A DNA stretch of 9,844 nucleotides, taken from Chloroflexota bacterium. Lineage in GTDB: Bacteria; Chloroflexota; Anaerolineae; Anaerolineales; UBA4823. The notes below the pieces were generated by a model. That model had not been told where the DNA came from and did no database searches. It saw only the letters and a list, made by a program, of their open reading frames with translations. Position numbers and translations under genes: made by a program. Positions 1 through 7,517 of the stretch are shown piece after piece. Every line of letters starts with the position of its first letter. The first letter of the stretch is position 1. Location of the stretch: assembly GCA_017860725.1 (NCBI GenBank), contig JAGDMX010000059.1, positions 1-9,844 on the forward strand. Reading direction: 5' to 3'.

Positions 1-560
1 AGCAGTGAATAAGCCAGGAAGCTGGCGTCGTTGTTGCGCAGGCGCGAGCCTTTAGATTTGAGCCGCAGGCGGACGGGATCCCATTCATCACTCTCGGCTT
101 GCTGGAAGGTCAGCACGGTTTTGTGTCCCAGGAAGATTGAAACCTGTTCTTGTTGTAAGTGCCCTGCCTTGACATCTAGGGCATGGGTGATGATGAACAG
201 GCGCGCCTGAAAATCACCATCATCTCCGCCGTAAGTCTCAATCTTGGGCCGCTGCGGGACGTGCAGCAGATCCTCCACCGCCAGCGGATGCAGATTGTAC
301 TTGGTCGCCAGGGCATGGATCGCCGCCATATCCGTCAACCCATCCACACTGATCCAGCGCACCACCGACCAATCCGGGCGATGGCGCGCAATAAACTCTT
401 CCAGATTGTTGATCTCCTGGACCAGGATTTGATCGGGGCAGTAGTCGATACAGGTGATCGGCACACGACCGCTCCCACTGGGCAGGTTGGCCAGCTCGTG
501 GTGCTCAATGCCCGGCGCAGCACCTGGGACTCTTTTGCTTTGACTGAAATGAGTACGCAT
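1..560 (-). CDS. corA: CorA-family Mg2+/Co2+ transporter, N-terminal part (runs off the left edge)
   Basis: CorA proteins are pentameric inner-membrane channels for Mg2+ and Co2+; a large cytosolic N-terminal domain senses the ion and two C-terminal helices form the pore. Only about 186 codons lie here, all in the cytosolic domain. The reading shows the family signature: WISVDGL near residues 69-75, HPLAVEDLLHVPQRPK at 91-106, then EQVSIFLGHKTVLTFQ and a DPVRLRL...NNDASFLAYSLL stretch before the edge. The pore helices and the GMN motif would lie beyond coordinate 1. The ATG (558-560) is preceded by AGGAGG (569-574 on the plus strand) with 8 nt spacing. Residues 1-40 are a variable leader, as is usual. 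The gene diverges from the neighbouring operon and is probably housekeeping. Family assignment is firm; ion preference is not determined. Confidence 0.93.
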   Translation of the reverse strand, partial: MRTHFSQSKRVPGAAPGIEHHELANLPSGSGRVPITCIDYCPDQILVQEINNLEEFIARHRPDWSVVRWISVDGLTDMAAIHALATKYNLHPLAVEDLLHVPQRPKIETYGGDDGDFQARLFIITHALDVKAGHLQQEQVSIFLGHKTVLTFQQAESDEWDPVRLRLKSKGSRLRNNDASFLAYSL

Positions 561-568
561 GGCATATA

Positions 569-574
569 CCTCCT
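569..574 (-). promoter_or_regulatory. Ribosome binding site of corA
   Basis: Perfect AGGAGG on the minus strand, 8 nt from the ATG at 560. It fixes the start of a gene that is cut by the window edge. Confidence 0.85.
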
Positions 575-689
575 GTGACCGACAATTGGTACTGGTTTGT
601 TAGACTGTGGACTTGTCATTTTTAGTTTACACCTTCTCAAGGAGACTGGGGTGTACAATCTCCCCTGGGTTGTGTGCGACGATAAAACC

Positions 690-699
690 AAACCGGTTT
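690..699. promoter_or_regulatory. Perfect 10-bp palindrome, candidate operator
   Basis: AAACCGGTTT is self-complementary. It sits where the -35 element of the operon promoter would be, ending 11 bp before the TG of the extended -10. Palindromes with a central CG flanked by A/T runs are typical of LacI-family operators (established knowledge), so a repressor bound here could block the promoter. No regulator gene is in the window, and a 10-bp palindrome can arise by chance, so the role is inference. Confidence 0.35.
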
Positions 700-710
700 T
701 GTCGGATATC

Positions 711-719
711 TGATATAAT
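711..719 (+). promoter_or_regulatory. Extended -10 promoter for the four-gene operon
   Basis: TGaTATAAT is a perfect TATAAT hexamer (714-719) with the TGn extension (711-713). Seventeen bases upstream there is no good -35 match (AACCGG), which fits an extended -10 promoter that depends less on a -35. Transcription would start near 726, leaving a leader of about 74 nt before the ATG at 800. It is the only strong promoter-like motif seen in front of the operon. Confidence 0.6.
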
Positions 720-788
720 TATGAGAGACTTTGAGCCAGGCTCAAAGCTTATTACATCGCCGTATCCACAACGACAATTGAATGACCC

Positions 789-794
789 AGGAGG
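789..794 (+). promoter_or_regulatory. Ribosome binding site that decides the start of the first operon gene
   Basis: Perfect AGGAGG, 5 nt before the ATG at 800. An in-frame ATG at 782 lies upstream of this site and has no Shine-Dalgarno sequence of its own, so 800 is preferred. Confidence 0.8.
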
Positions 795-799
795 GATCG

Positions 800-1879
800 A
801 TGAACTCTGTCCTTGAAGGCTTTCAAAAGCTGTTTGACAAGGCCAAGTCTGCCCCGGCGAAAGACCGTGCCTGCTTCAGCCTGTCCGACCCATCCGCCCC
901 GACATTCACCAAAAACCAGCATTACCTGCAAATCCTGGTCAACGAGATGTACCTGGCCAAGGCGCGTCAGTGGTGGGTGGAATACGACCCGGTGGTGCTG
1001 GTGGTGCCCAGCTATATCTATGGCACACAAACTTCCGCCGTGCCGATGGTGGTCGGCCCAATGCTGTTCAAGCAGTACAGCAGCGACATTGGCGATGGCA
1101 GCATCATCCGCAACGCTCCAGTCACCGGTCTGCATCCCTACCGCGGCGGCAGTTTGACCCTGACCGTCATCTTCAACAAGGTGCAGCGCGTCAACAACAG
1201 CGATCGCATGCTGCAGGCGCTCGAGTCGATCACCAGCGTTGCCAGCCCAATCGCTCCAACCATCCCTTTCGCCACCTACTTGAAGATGGCGGGCAGCGTG
1301 ATGGGCGGCTTGGAAATCCTGTTCGACCTGCCCGAGACCAAGCCGGTGATTGCCTACCGTGAGACGACCAACCCACAGATCGACCAGACGCTGAAACCCA
1401 GTTATCTGGTGCTGATCGACGCCCCGGGTATCACCAAAGAAGAGCAATCCAAGTTTAAGGTCGTGGATAGCCAGCTTCACTACCAGGATGAATCCAAAGG
1501 CCTGATCCCCTACCGCCAGAATGATTTCATTGTGCTGCAGATTGCCCAGGGCAGTCACCGCACCGATGAGAGCGTGCTGCCTTTCTATCCGATCTGGCTC
1601 GAGACGCAGCGCCTGGGATTGCAGTCCCGCAACGTAGACGCCCTTTGGCAGGAAGCGAAGACCCATTTCAATACCTTGAAGGTCGCCATGTACGAAAGCC
1701 CGGACCTGATCAAGTCGGATGTCAAGTTTTATTATGACCAGTACTTTCAAGAGCTGAAGGACATCCGCCAGGGAGCGGCTGCCGATGCCCAGCTGAAGGC
1801 CGGTGAGTTTGCTCTTGGTGATGATTACCAGGATATGCAATCCAAGGCAAAGAGCTTGGATGAGCTGGACGAGTTATAA
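800..1879 (+). CDS. Unrecognised 359-aa protein heading the CHAT/TPR/FHIPEP operon
   Basis: I do not recognise this family. The ATG at 800 follows AGGAGG; an upstream in-frame ATG at 782 would add six residues. The protein has no signal peptide or clear membrane helix. Visible are an amphipathic N-terminus (LEGFQKLFDKAKS), a hydrophobic strand after a WW pair (PVVLVVPSYIYG, about 64-75), a strand-rich core with GGSLTLTVIFNKVQRVNN (116-133), then a helical, glycine-containing stretch (LKMAGSVMGGLEILFDL), further strands (KPSYLVLIDAPG; DFIVLQIAQG) and a charged helical C-terminus ending in DELDEL. The pattern suggests a cytosolic alpha/beta protein with a probably flexible acidic tail. It lies 53 bp before the CHAT protease gene in the same transcript, so it could be a protease substrate, an effector or an adaptor. 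All three are inference. Confidence 0.88.
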   Translation: MNSVLEGFQKLFDKAKSAPAKDRACFSLSDPSAPTFTKNQHYLQILVNEMYLAKARQWWVEYDPVVLVVPSYIYGTQTSAVPMVVGPMLFKQYSSDIGDGSIIRNAPVTGLHPYRGGSLTLTVIFNKVQRVNNSDRMLQALESITSVASPIAPTIPFATYLKMAGSVMGGLEILFDLPETKPVIAYRETTNPQIDQTLKPSYLVLIDAPGITKEEQSKFKVVDSQLHYQDESKGLIPYRQNDFIVLQIAQGSHRTDESVLPFYPIWLETQRLGLQSRNVDALWQEAKTHFNTLKVAMYESPDLIKSDVKFYYDQYFQELKDIRQGAAADAQLKAGEFALGDDYQDMQSKAKSLDELDEL

Positions 1880-1932
1880 ACCTGGAGAGTCAGGCGGTAT
1901 CCTGGATCTAGCCAGAAGGAAAGCCCAAATCC

Positions 1933-3456
1933 ATGAGTGTTGCTGAAGAAATCATTATTGAGATTTCGCGCGATACCATCGAAGCCACCGCCAAAACTGG
2001 TCGAACGGGGTGGGGAGAGCCGGATTTCGACCCACTGCGCCTGGCGACTATCCAGGCTTTGGAAGAGCTGTTGCTGGAAGATATGATGGATGGTGGCGAA
2101 ATCTCAGCCGGGACAGAGGTCAGCGCCATCCAGAGGAAGCATATTGTCAAAGCCAGCCACTTGAAGGTGCTTGGGCGGCAGCTCTATGCCGTGCTGTTCT
2201 CAAAACCCAAAGGGGGCAAGCCGGATATCGAGACCTTGCTCTTTGATAAGCTAAAGGAGGTCAAACCCGAGCGGCTACGGCTTCAGCTCACTTTCGATAC
2301 GATCAATCCTCCGGATGCGGAATGGATCAACCTGCCCTGGGAATTCCTGTATTCCGAGAAGCGCTCGGAGTTCCTGTCGACCGATTTCAACCTGGTGCTC
2401 TCGCGTTATCTCAAATTGGATGAAGATCGGGAGGAATTCAAGCCCGGCGAAGAGGCTCTACGTCTGCTGGTGGTTGTCTCACGACCGGCCTTGGAAGCGC
2501 CGGTCATCTCCAAGGATGTGCTGGCCAAAATCAAGGAGCTGGAGACGGGTCCTGCGGGCACATCACCCGCGCCAAAAGCTAACCTCCAGGTGAGGGATTT
2601 GAAACAACCAGACCAACAAGCCCTGGAGAATGCGCTGCGCGATTTTAATCCCCACGTGCTGCATTTCATCGGGCATGGCAAATATGACCCGAAGGATAAG
2701 ACCGGCTACCTGTTGTTGGTAAAAGAAGCGACCGGCGAAGGTGTGCCATTCAGCACCGACCAGCTGCTGAGCACTTTCAATGCCGCTCAGTGCTACCCCC
2801 GTCTGGTTTTCTTGCACATGTGCGAGGGCGGCATCTCCGAGAGGGACGCCACCACCCGGCAGGCCTTCAGCGGCTTTGCCCCGCGCCTGATTCACGCCAA
2901 AATCCCGACCGTGGTGGCAATGCAATACCCGATTAAGAATGAGCCGGCGCGCGATTTCAGCCTGGCGTTCTACCAGGTGTTGGCCTCCGGAGGCAAGGTA
3001 GACGAAGCCGTGCAGGAGGGGCGGCGCAGGATGGACTCCGAGCGCCGCTCGCTTGTGTTCGGCACGCCGGTGCTGTTCATGCACAGCGCCGATGGCCTGG
3101 TGCTGCCCCCCCCGAAACCCGGTGAAGGCGCCAAGCCTGCCGGCGAGATAGGTGGGCAGCCTGCCGCTCAGGTGTCTGGTGAGGGCCGAGCACCGACCGG
3201 GGGTCAGCTCCCTGCTGCGGACGCCAGCGTGGTAGAGCAGGTGATACAGATTGGCTTGCAAGCCGCCAACTCCCTCAGTGGTGCCACACAGGCGATCATG
3301 ATTGCCCGCCTTTCCAAGTTGAAGACCCAGCTGATAGGAAAATCGAGCACGGAGATCCTCAACTTGCTCCTGGATGTCTGGAACAAGGAAAAAGATGTTT
3401 CAATCAAGGAAATCTGGTTCAATATGATGGGGGTCGTGCCGATTTCAGAGTCCTGA
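1933..3456 (+). CDS. CHAT-domain (caspase-fold) cysteine protease with C-terminal helical domain
   Basis: CHAT domains are clan CD cysteine proteases related to caspases and separase; in bacteria they often pair with TPR proteins and act in regulated proteolysis or conflict systems. The CHAT region spans about residues 120-385. It has LPWEFL at 134-139, the strand LRLLVVVSRP at 176-185, HFIGHG with the catalytic His248, LVFLHMCEGG with the nucleophile Cys297, and a closing FGTPVLFM near 376-383. The dyad is intact, so the enzyme should be active. Residues 1-115 are a helical N-terminal region of unknown role. A Pro/Gly/Ala-rich linker (about 392-429) leads to a helical C-terminal domain (430-507). 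There is no signal peptide, so the protein is cytosolic. The start ATG follows AGAAGGA with a longish 12-nt spacer. The TPR gene begins 28 bp downstream. The protease target is unknown. Confidence 0.93.
   Translation: MSVAEEIIIEISRDTIEATAKTGRTGWGEPDFDPLRLATIQALEELLLEDMMDGGEISAGTEVSAIQRKHIVKASHLKVLGRQLYAVLFSKPKGGKPDIETLLFDKLKEVKPERLRLQLTFDTINPPDAEWINLPWEFLYSEKRSEFLSTDFNLVLSRYLKLDEDREEFKPGEEALRLLVVVSRPALEAPVISKDVLAKIKELETGPAGTSPAPKANLQVRDLKQPDQQALENALRDFNPHVLHFIGHGKYDPKDKTGYLLLVKEATGEGVPFSTDQLLSTFNAAQCYPRLVFLHMCEGGISERDATTRQAFSGFAPRLIHAKIPTVVAMQYPIKNEPARDFSLAFYQVLASGGKVDEAVQEGRRRMDSERRSLVFGTPVLFMHSADGLVLPPPKPGEGAKPAGEIGGQPAAQVSGEGRAPTGGQLPAADASVVEQVIQIGLQAANSLSGATQAIMIARLSKLKTQLIGKSSTEILNLLLDVWNKEKDVSIKEIWFNMMGVVPISES
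3106..3113 (+). repeat. Eight-C homopolymer tract in the CHAT gene
   Basis: CCCCCCCC encodes the start of the Pro-rich linker just after the CHAT domain. I read both shifted frames: gaining one C gives a stop (TGA) five codons after the tract, and losing one gives a stop (TAG) about a dozen codons on. Either indel would yield the protease domain without its C-terminal helical domain. Whether slippage happens is not shown by the sequence. Confidence 0.6.
3220..3453 (+). other. C-terminal helical domain of the CHAT protein (residues 430-507)
   Basis: After the low-complexity linker, about 78 residues read as several amphipathic helices: SVVEQVIQIGLQAANSLSG, then IMIARLSKLKTQLIG, EILNLLLDVWNKEKD and IKEIWFNMMGV. 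A small helical domain tethered to a caspase-fold protease resembles the adaptor or effector-associated (death-like) domains known from conflict systems, which recruit the protease to a partner. I cannot assign it to a named family. Confidence 0.45.
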
Positions 3457-3484
3457 AGCAAGCCTGTCGGAGTCATGGTGATAC

Positions 3485-6400
3485 ATGGGACAGACGGATA
3501 AACCAACCAACCACAGTCAGGGCTATACGGAAGAAATAGTGCAGCTGGTCACAAAGTTGCGCTCTTGGGGGCACGACACCGTTACTGAAACTTATCGCCT
3601 TCTTGCCGAACAGATCAGCTACGAAATGCTCGAGCAGACCGACTTTGATCCCGCCCGGGCCATCCTGGAAGCACACCGGCAGGGATCGCTGCAGCTCGGC
3701 CAGGCGCTGAGTGAGGCACTGGACCTGCTGAGCAACCTGGAAACTGCCGTCCGACGGCGTGAAAAATATTCACCGCTCTGGTGGGATCAGACCATGCCCG
3801 CCCTGGAAAGCGCCTTCAGCGCTGACCCAGAAGCAGCCACCCGGCTGTGGATGGCGACCTATGTAGAGTCCTTGTTGGATTGGGAGCTGCCGGCCAGCCA
3901 GCGCCTGGCAGCCGTTTCTCATCCTTTCCCACGCTCGCTTCTACCCTATGTGCTCCAGATCCGGCTGGGCGACCAGGCGATCCAGAGCGGTGATTATTCG
4001 CAAGCTGTGCCAATGCTGGAAAATCTGCTGGAGCACATTTCTGGCTTATCTGAGCCTGAACGCCGATTACAGGCGGCCTTATTGGCGGTCTTTATCGGAC
4101 GGATTTACCAGTACCAGAATCAGGATTACGAAAAGGCCGCTCAGTTTTTTCAGCGGGCAGTCGACCTGGCGCCGCGCGATGGGCGCCCCCTGGCTGCCCA
4201 GGCAATCCTGGCACTGAAGGATGGCGAATCCGCTTGGGGACAGGTCAATCAGCTACTCTCCCAGGCGATCGAGCTTTCCCCCGGCGAGCCGGAGACTTAC
4301 ATTGGCAAAGCCTTACTGGCCGAAGCCCGTAACCAATGGGGGGAGGCCGATAGCTGGTACCAGAAAGCCATTCAGTCTGCGCTGGATGAGCCTGATCTGC
4401 TCACCGCACTGGGGAAGTTGCTTGCTCCGGGAAGCGGGCGGCTCTACTTGCAAGCTGCCCGCCATCTCGTGCAGGCTGGCGATCTGGATTCTGCTTTGCT
4501 GGCCGTAACCCAAGCTCAAGATCTTCCCTTTGAGGATGCAACGACTTATCCGCTGCGGATTGCCCAAGCGCTGGAGGCTGATATCCGCCTGGCACTGGCC
4601 GGCGAGCAACCGGAAGACGCAGAAAAAATTAAGATTGCCGGTCTTTACTTTGAGGCGGCCAAGCGTTACTACTGGAGCACAGAGTATCTGCAATCTATTG
4701 ACCTGTTTCGCAAAGCCGAGGAATTGGACCCCACCCGAGCCGAGATTTTCTTCTACCACGCGGATGCACTGCGCGTTGCTAATTATAAGTTAGCACCACC
4801 CTATTACGAGAGCGACGAGCGGGCCTGGGAAAGCCTGGAAACCTGGAGTAAGGGCATGGCTCTCAGCCAGGGGCTGTCAAAAGATGAAGCCTGGGTGTAT
4901 CTTGTGCGCGCTGACATTGAGGATATGCTGGCGCGTTTGCCTAGCCAGGTTCTTGGCACACACCGCTGGCAGGCGCTGCTGGCCTGTGAGCGAGGACTTA
5001 TGGTTAGCGCTTCTACAAGCGCCCTCTGGTCGAAGCTGAGCAACGAGCTGAATCATCAATACCTTTATGAAAATGCCAAGATTGCTATTCGTAGGGCACT
5101 CGATCTGGATAAAAACAACCTGGAAAACCTGATCGAGCTTTTATCCTTGCTGATCAACACCGGTGATTTCACCCAGGCTGGGCAGGTTTACCAACAGGTT
5201 GAAGCTCATTCCGCGCTTACGGATGCCAATCGATTGTACTACTCGAGCTGGCTGAGTATGATTCAACTCTACCAGGGAAAGTACACCGAAGCTCTGGAAA
5301 ATATCCAGCGCGCCCTGGATCAAAACCCCGACGATTTGTGGCTGATAAGCTTGCGAGGGGATATCCTGCGTCGGAAAGGTGACCTGATAGAAGCCCGCCA
5401 GAGCTCAGAGTGGATCTGGAATAATCGACTCAATCCGCCTAACCTCCCGAATTCCAGTGAGATTGCCTGGGCTGCATACCATTTAGGTGATTTCTATGAT
5501 GCCAAGGAGCGCATTACCCCCCGCCTGCAAATGGCCTCCGAGCGGCAGAACGCTCATCAGCTCATAAGCTATTGCTACCTGGGTCTGGGAGACCTGGAAC
5601 AGGCCAACGATCATTTCCAAAAAGCGTTGGAACTGGTAAACGATGCTCGCACTTTGATTGATATCTCCCATGACCTGAATTTCGTTGAGGCACGCGCCCT
5701 CCGTGAGAACTGGCCTAATGCCCAGCAGGTTATTGCGTGGATCAACCAGCCGGGTGGCCCCAAAGACTTGGTGCAAGCCAAACGCCAGGAGTTAGAATCA
5801 AAAATTACATCTCCTCTCAAAGAATATGCTGATGTGCTCCAGGATCCTGTTTTAGGCCAGGCTGGCAGCGATAGCTGGCTGTGCGCTCAAGCCGGCTTGG
5901 GGCGGCTGAATCTGGAAAACGGTGAACTGGCGGCTGCCAGAGACGCCTATCTGGCTCTGCAGCCGTATGCTGACCAGTTCCGCGAGGTGAAACTCGGCCT
6001 GCATCAGGTCGGGGCGGCCTGGCTTGAGCGCGCCAGCGCCCAACTGCGTCGGCAGGAATACGCCCAGGCGGAGCTCAGTCTGCATGCGCTGCGCAGCGAA
6101 CCCCGCCTGTTGGTCGAATCGGACGACCTGGCTGAGCTGGAGAGCCTGCAGTTCCTGGTTGATCTGGGCCTGGGACAGGTTGAGGCGGCCAAGGATAGCT
6201 TGCTGCGCGCCCTGGGCCTCTTCCGGCAGGCTCACCCGCGCAGCGCGGCAGGGAAGCTGGCAGCGGCATTGAAGGCCAACCTGTTCAACCTGGAAGCATA
6301 CTGGCAGGTGGAAGCCTTGCTGCCCGACCTGCCTGTCCCGTCAGGAGAGCAGGCTGAGGTCAAGCAAGTTCATGACTTGCTGGGCGCTTATGTGGAGGAG

Positions 6401-7507
6401 ACTCTGGGGATTAACCAGACCGGGAGCAAGGTCAAGTACCCGGTGGTAGCACCGATTGCCGTTGAAGTCGGGGATTTATTTGTGCCGACCGTCCCGGATG
6501 CAGAATGGCCCGTACTAACAACCTATATCCCCGAGATGCGCGATCGAGTTCTCAGCCAGATGGGCATCACACTGCCGGGGGTCAGGTTCCGGGGCACGAA
6601 CTGGCAGGAGCAGTACGCCCATTACTTTCAAATCCTGCTGGATGAGAGCACCGTCGGTGTTGCATATGTTGCTCCAGGGCGCTGGTTCCTGTACACACCG
6701 CATGGCACATCCCCCGCCGTTGAGCGGCTGTTATCGCAGGCTGCTGGCAGCTCCGGCGTTGAGACGGTAACCTGGCCTGTCCCAGGCAGCTGGATTTCAG
6801 TACAGCTCGGTGAGCAGTTGCAGAAAGAGTTTGGTAACCTGCAGGAAAAGTACGGTATCGAGCTCTGGCAGGACCCGGCACAGTATATGATTCGCTACCT
6901 GGAGAGTGTGTTGCGCCGCTATCTCACGGTCTTCCTGGGCTACCAGGAGATGATCGACCTGCTCGAGCCATTGAAGCAATATCCTGCCGATGCCCGCCTG
7001 GTCGAGTCCGTATTGCCCGATCGGTATGCTTACGTTCGCTTGTGGCGCCTTTTACGCCGCCTACTGGATGAGCAGGTTTCGATTGCGCCACTTAAACAAA
7101 TCCTGACCACTCTGCAGGAGCACGGCTTGATCCATGACGATGTGCACGCCGACTTAATGGAGGTGCGCCAGCAGATCAAGCCCTACCTCCCGGGCAACCT
7201 GCCTGGCCACCGGACACTGTCAGTCGACCCGGCTCTAGAAGAGATCTTACTCCCCTGGTTGGAGGAGCAGGATGGCAAGCGCTTCCTGGCAGTCCCCGCC
7301 GATGATGCGCGCACCTTCATCGATGAAATGAATGCCTGGAAAGCAAAACACGATCCGGATCCGGATTCCGAGGCAGTGCTGATCGTACAGAACCCTGCTC
7401 TGCGACCGTTCTTCTATAAAATCATTCGTCAAATTCCCACCAGGCATCTGGTGATCGCCGAGGCGGAGTTGCTGTCCCCCGGCAACTCGCAGAAACCTGC
7501 CCCTTAA
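3485..7507 (+). CDS. Giant TPR protein with C-terminal soluble FHIPEP (FlhA/SctV cytosolic-type) domain
   Basis: 1340 aa, with no signal peptide or membrane segment. TPR units are visible at about 197-230 (DYEKAAQFFQRAVDLAP), 257-300, 383-416 (YLQSIDLFRKAEELDP), 511-578, 583-616 (KYTEALENIQRALDQNP) and 690-723 (DLEQANDHFQKALEL); looser helical repeats run to about 950. Residues 985-1330 match the FlhA/SctV cytosolic domain in order: a strand VEVGDLFVP; MGITLPGVRFR (like the FlhA MGF-PP-V-IR stretch); APGRWFLYTP (FlhA YPGRW); YGIELWQDP; FLGYQEMIDLL (FlhA LFGRQEAQQLL); LRRLLDEQVSIAPLKQIL (FlhA LQNLLAEKVPIRDMRTIL); VDPALEEILL; and NPALRPFF (FlhA NHALRPLL). TPRs normally bind peptides or partner proteins. 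ATG 3485 is the earliest possible start, because an in-frame TGA lies at 3479-3481; a weak GGAG sits 12 nt upstream. It is probably a sensor or scaffold for the adjacent CHAT protease (inference). Confidence 0.92.
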   Translation: MGQTDKPTNHSQGYTEEIVQLVTKLRSWGHDTVTETYRLLAEQISYEMLEQTDFDPARAILEAHRQGSLQLGQALSEALDLLSNLETAVRRREKYSPLWWDQTMPALESAFSADPEAATRLWMATYVESLLDWELPASQRLAAVSHPFPRSLLPYVLQIRLGDQAIQSGDYSQAVPMLENLLEHISGLSEPERRLQAALLAVFIGRIYQYQNQDYEKAAQFFQRAVDLAPRDGRPLAAQAILALKDGESAWGQVNQLLSQAIELSPGEPETYIGKALLAEARNQWGEADSWYQKAIQSALDEPDLLTALGKLLAPGSGRLYLQAARHLVQAGDLDSALLAVTQAQDLPFEDATTYPLRIAQALEADIRLALAGEQPEDAEKIKIAGLYFEAAKRYYWSTEYLQSIDLFRKAEELDPTRAEIFFYHADALRVANYKLAPPYYESDERAWESLETWSKGMALSQGLSKDEAWVYLVRADIEDMLARLPSQVLGTHRWQALLACERGLMVSASTSALWSKLSNELNHQYLYENAKIAIRRALDLDKNNLENLIELLSLLINTGDFTQAGQVYQQVEAHSALTDANRLYYSSWLSMIQLYQGKYTEALENIQRALDQNPDDLWLISLRGDILRRKGDLIEARQSSEWIWNNRLNPPNLPNSSEIAWAAYHLGDFYDAKERITPRLQMASERQNAHQLISYCYLGLGDLEQANDHFQKALELVNDARTLIDISHDLNFVEARALRENWPNAQQVIAWINQPGGPKDLVQAKRQELESKITSPLKEYADVLQDPVLGQAGSDSWLCAQAGLGRLNLENGELAAARDAYLALQPYADQFREVKLGLHQVGAAWLERASAQLRRQEYAQAELSLHALRSEPRLLVESDDLAELESLQFLVDLGLGQVEAAKDSLLRALGLFRQAHPRSAAGKLAAALKANLFNLEAYWQVEALLPDLPVPSGEQAEVKQVHDLLGAYVEETLGINQTGSKVKYPVVAPIAVEVGDLFVPTVPDAEWPVLTTYIPEMRDRVLSQMGITLPGVRFRGTNWQEQYAHYFQILLDESTVGVAYVAPGRWFLYTPHGTSPAVERLLSQAAGSSGVETVTWPVPGSWISVQLGEQLQKEFGNLQEKYGIELWQDPAQYMIRYLESVLRRYLTVFLGYQEMIDLLEPLKQYPADARLVESVLPDRYAYVRLWRLLRRLLDEQVSIAPLKQILTTLQEHGLIHDDVHADLMEVRQQIKPYLPGNLPGHRTLSVDPALEEILLPWLEEQDGKRFLAVPADDARTFIDEMNAWKAKHDPDPDSEAVLIVQNPALRPFFYKIIRQIPTRHLVIAEAELLSPGNSQKPAP
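6437..7474 (+). other. FHIPEP cytosolic-type domain of the TPR protein (residues about 985-1330)
   Basis: The length (about 345 aa) and motif order equal the C-terminal cytosolic region of flagellar FlhA. In FlhA that region forms a nonameric ring and binds export chaperones (established knowledge). Here the eight membrane helices that normally precede it are replaced by TPRs. The match rests on motifs recalled from FlhA, not on a search. Confidence 0.8.
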
Positions 7508-7517
7508 TCCAATAGCC

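Noticed and set aside
183..578. 131-codon plus-strand open frame across the corA region
   Set aside because: The opposite strand encodes an unmistakable CorA domain, so this is a shadow frame.
579..705. Inverted 7-mers CCGACAA (579-585) and TTGTCGG (699-705) in the divergent intergenic region
   Set aside because: Seven bases about 110 bp apart, with no matching extension on either side, is close to chance.
782..799. Upstream in-frame ATG (782) for the first operon gene
   Set aside because: No ribosome binding site precedes it, and AGGAGG at 789-794 lies inside the extra codons, pointing to the ATG at 800.
752..1840. 362-codon open frame on the minus strand opposite the first operon gene
   Set aside because: It lies antisense to a gene with a good ribosome binding site. 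Its product is rich in His, Gln, Val and Leu without recognisable motifs, and its ATG has no Shine-Dalgarno sequence. This is a typical shadow of GC-biased codons.
2563..3261. 232-codon minus-strand open frame over the CHAT gene
   Set aside because: It overlaps the catalytic His and Cys codons of a clearly conserved protein on the plus strand and has no family features of its own.
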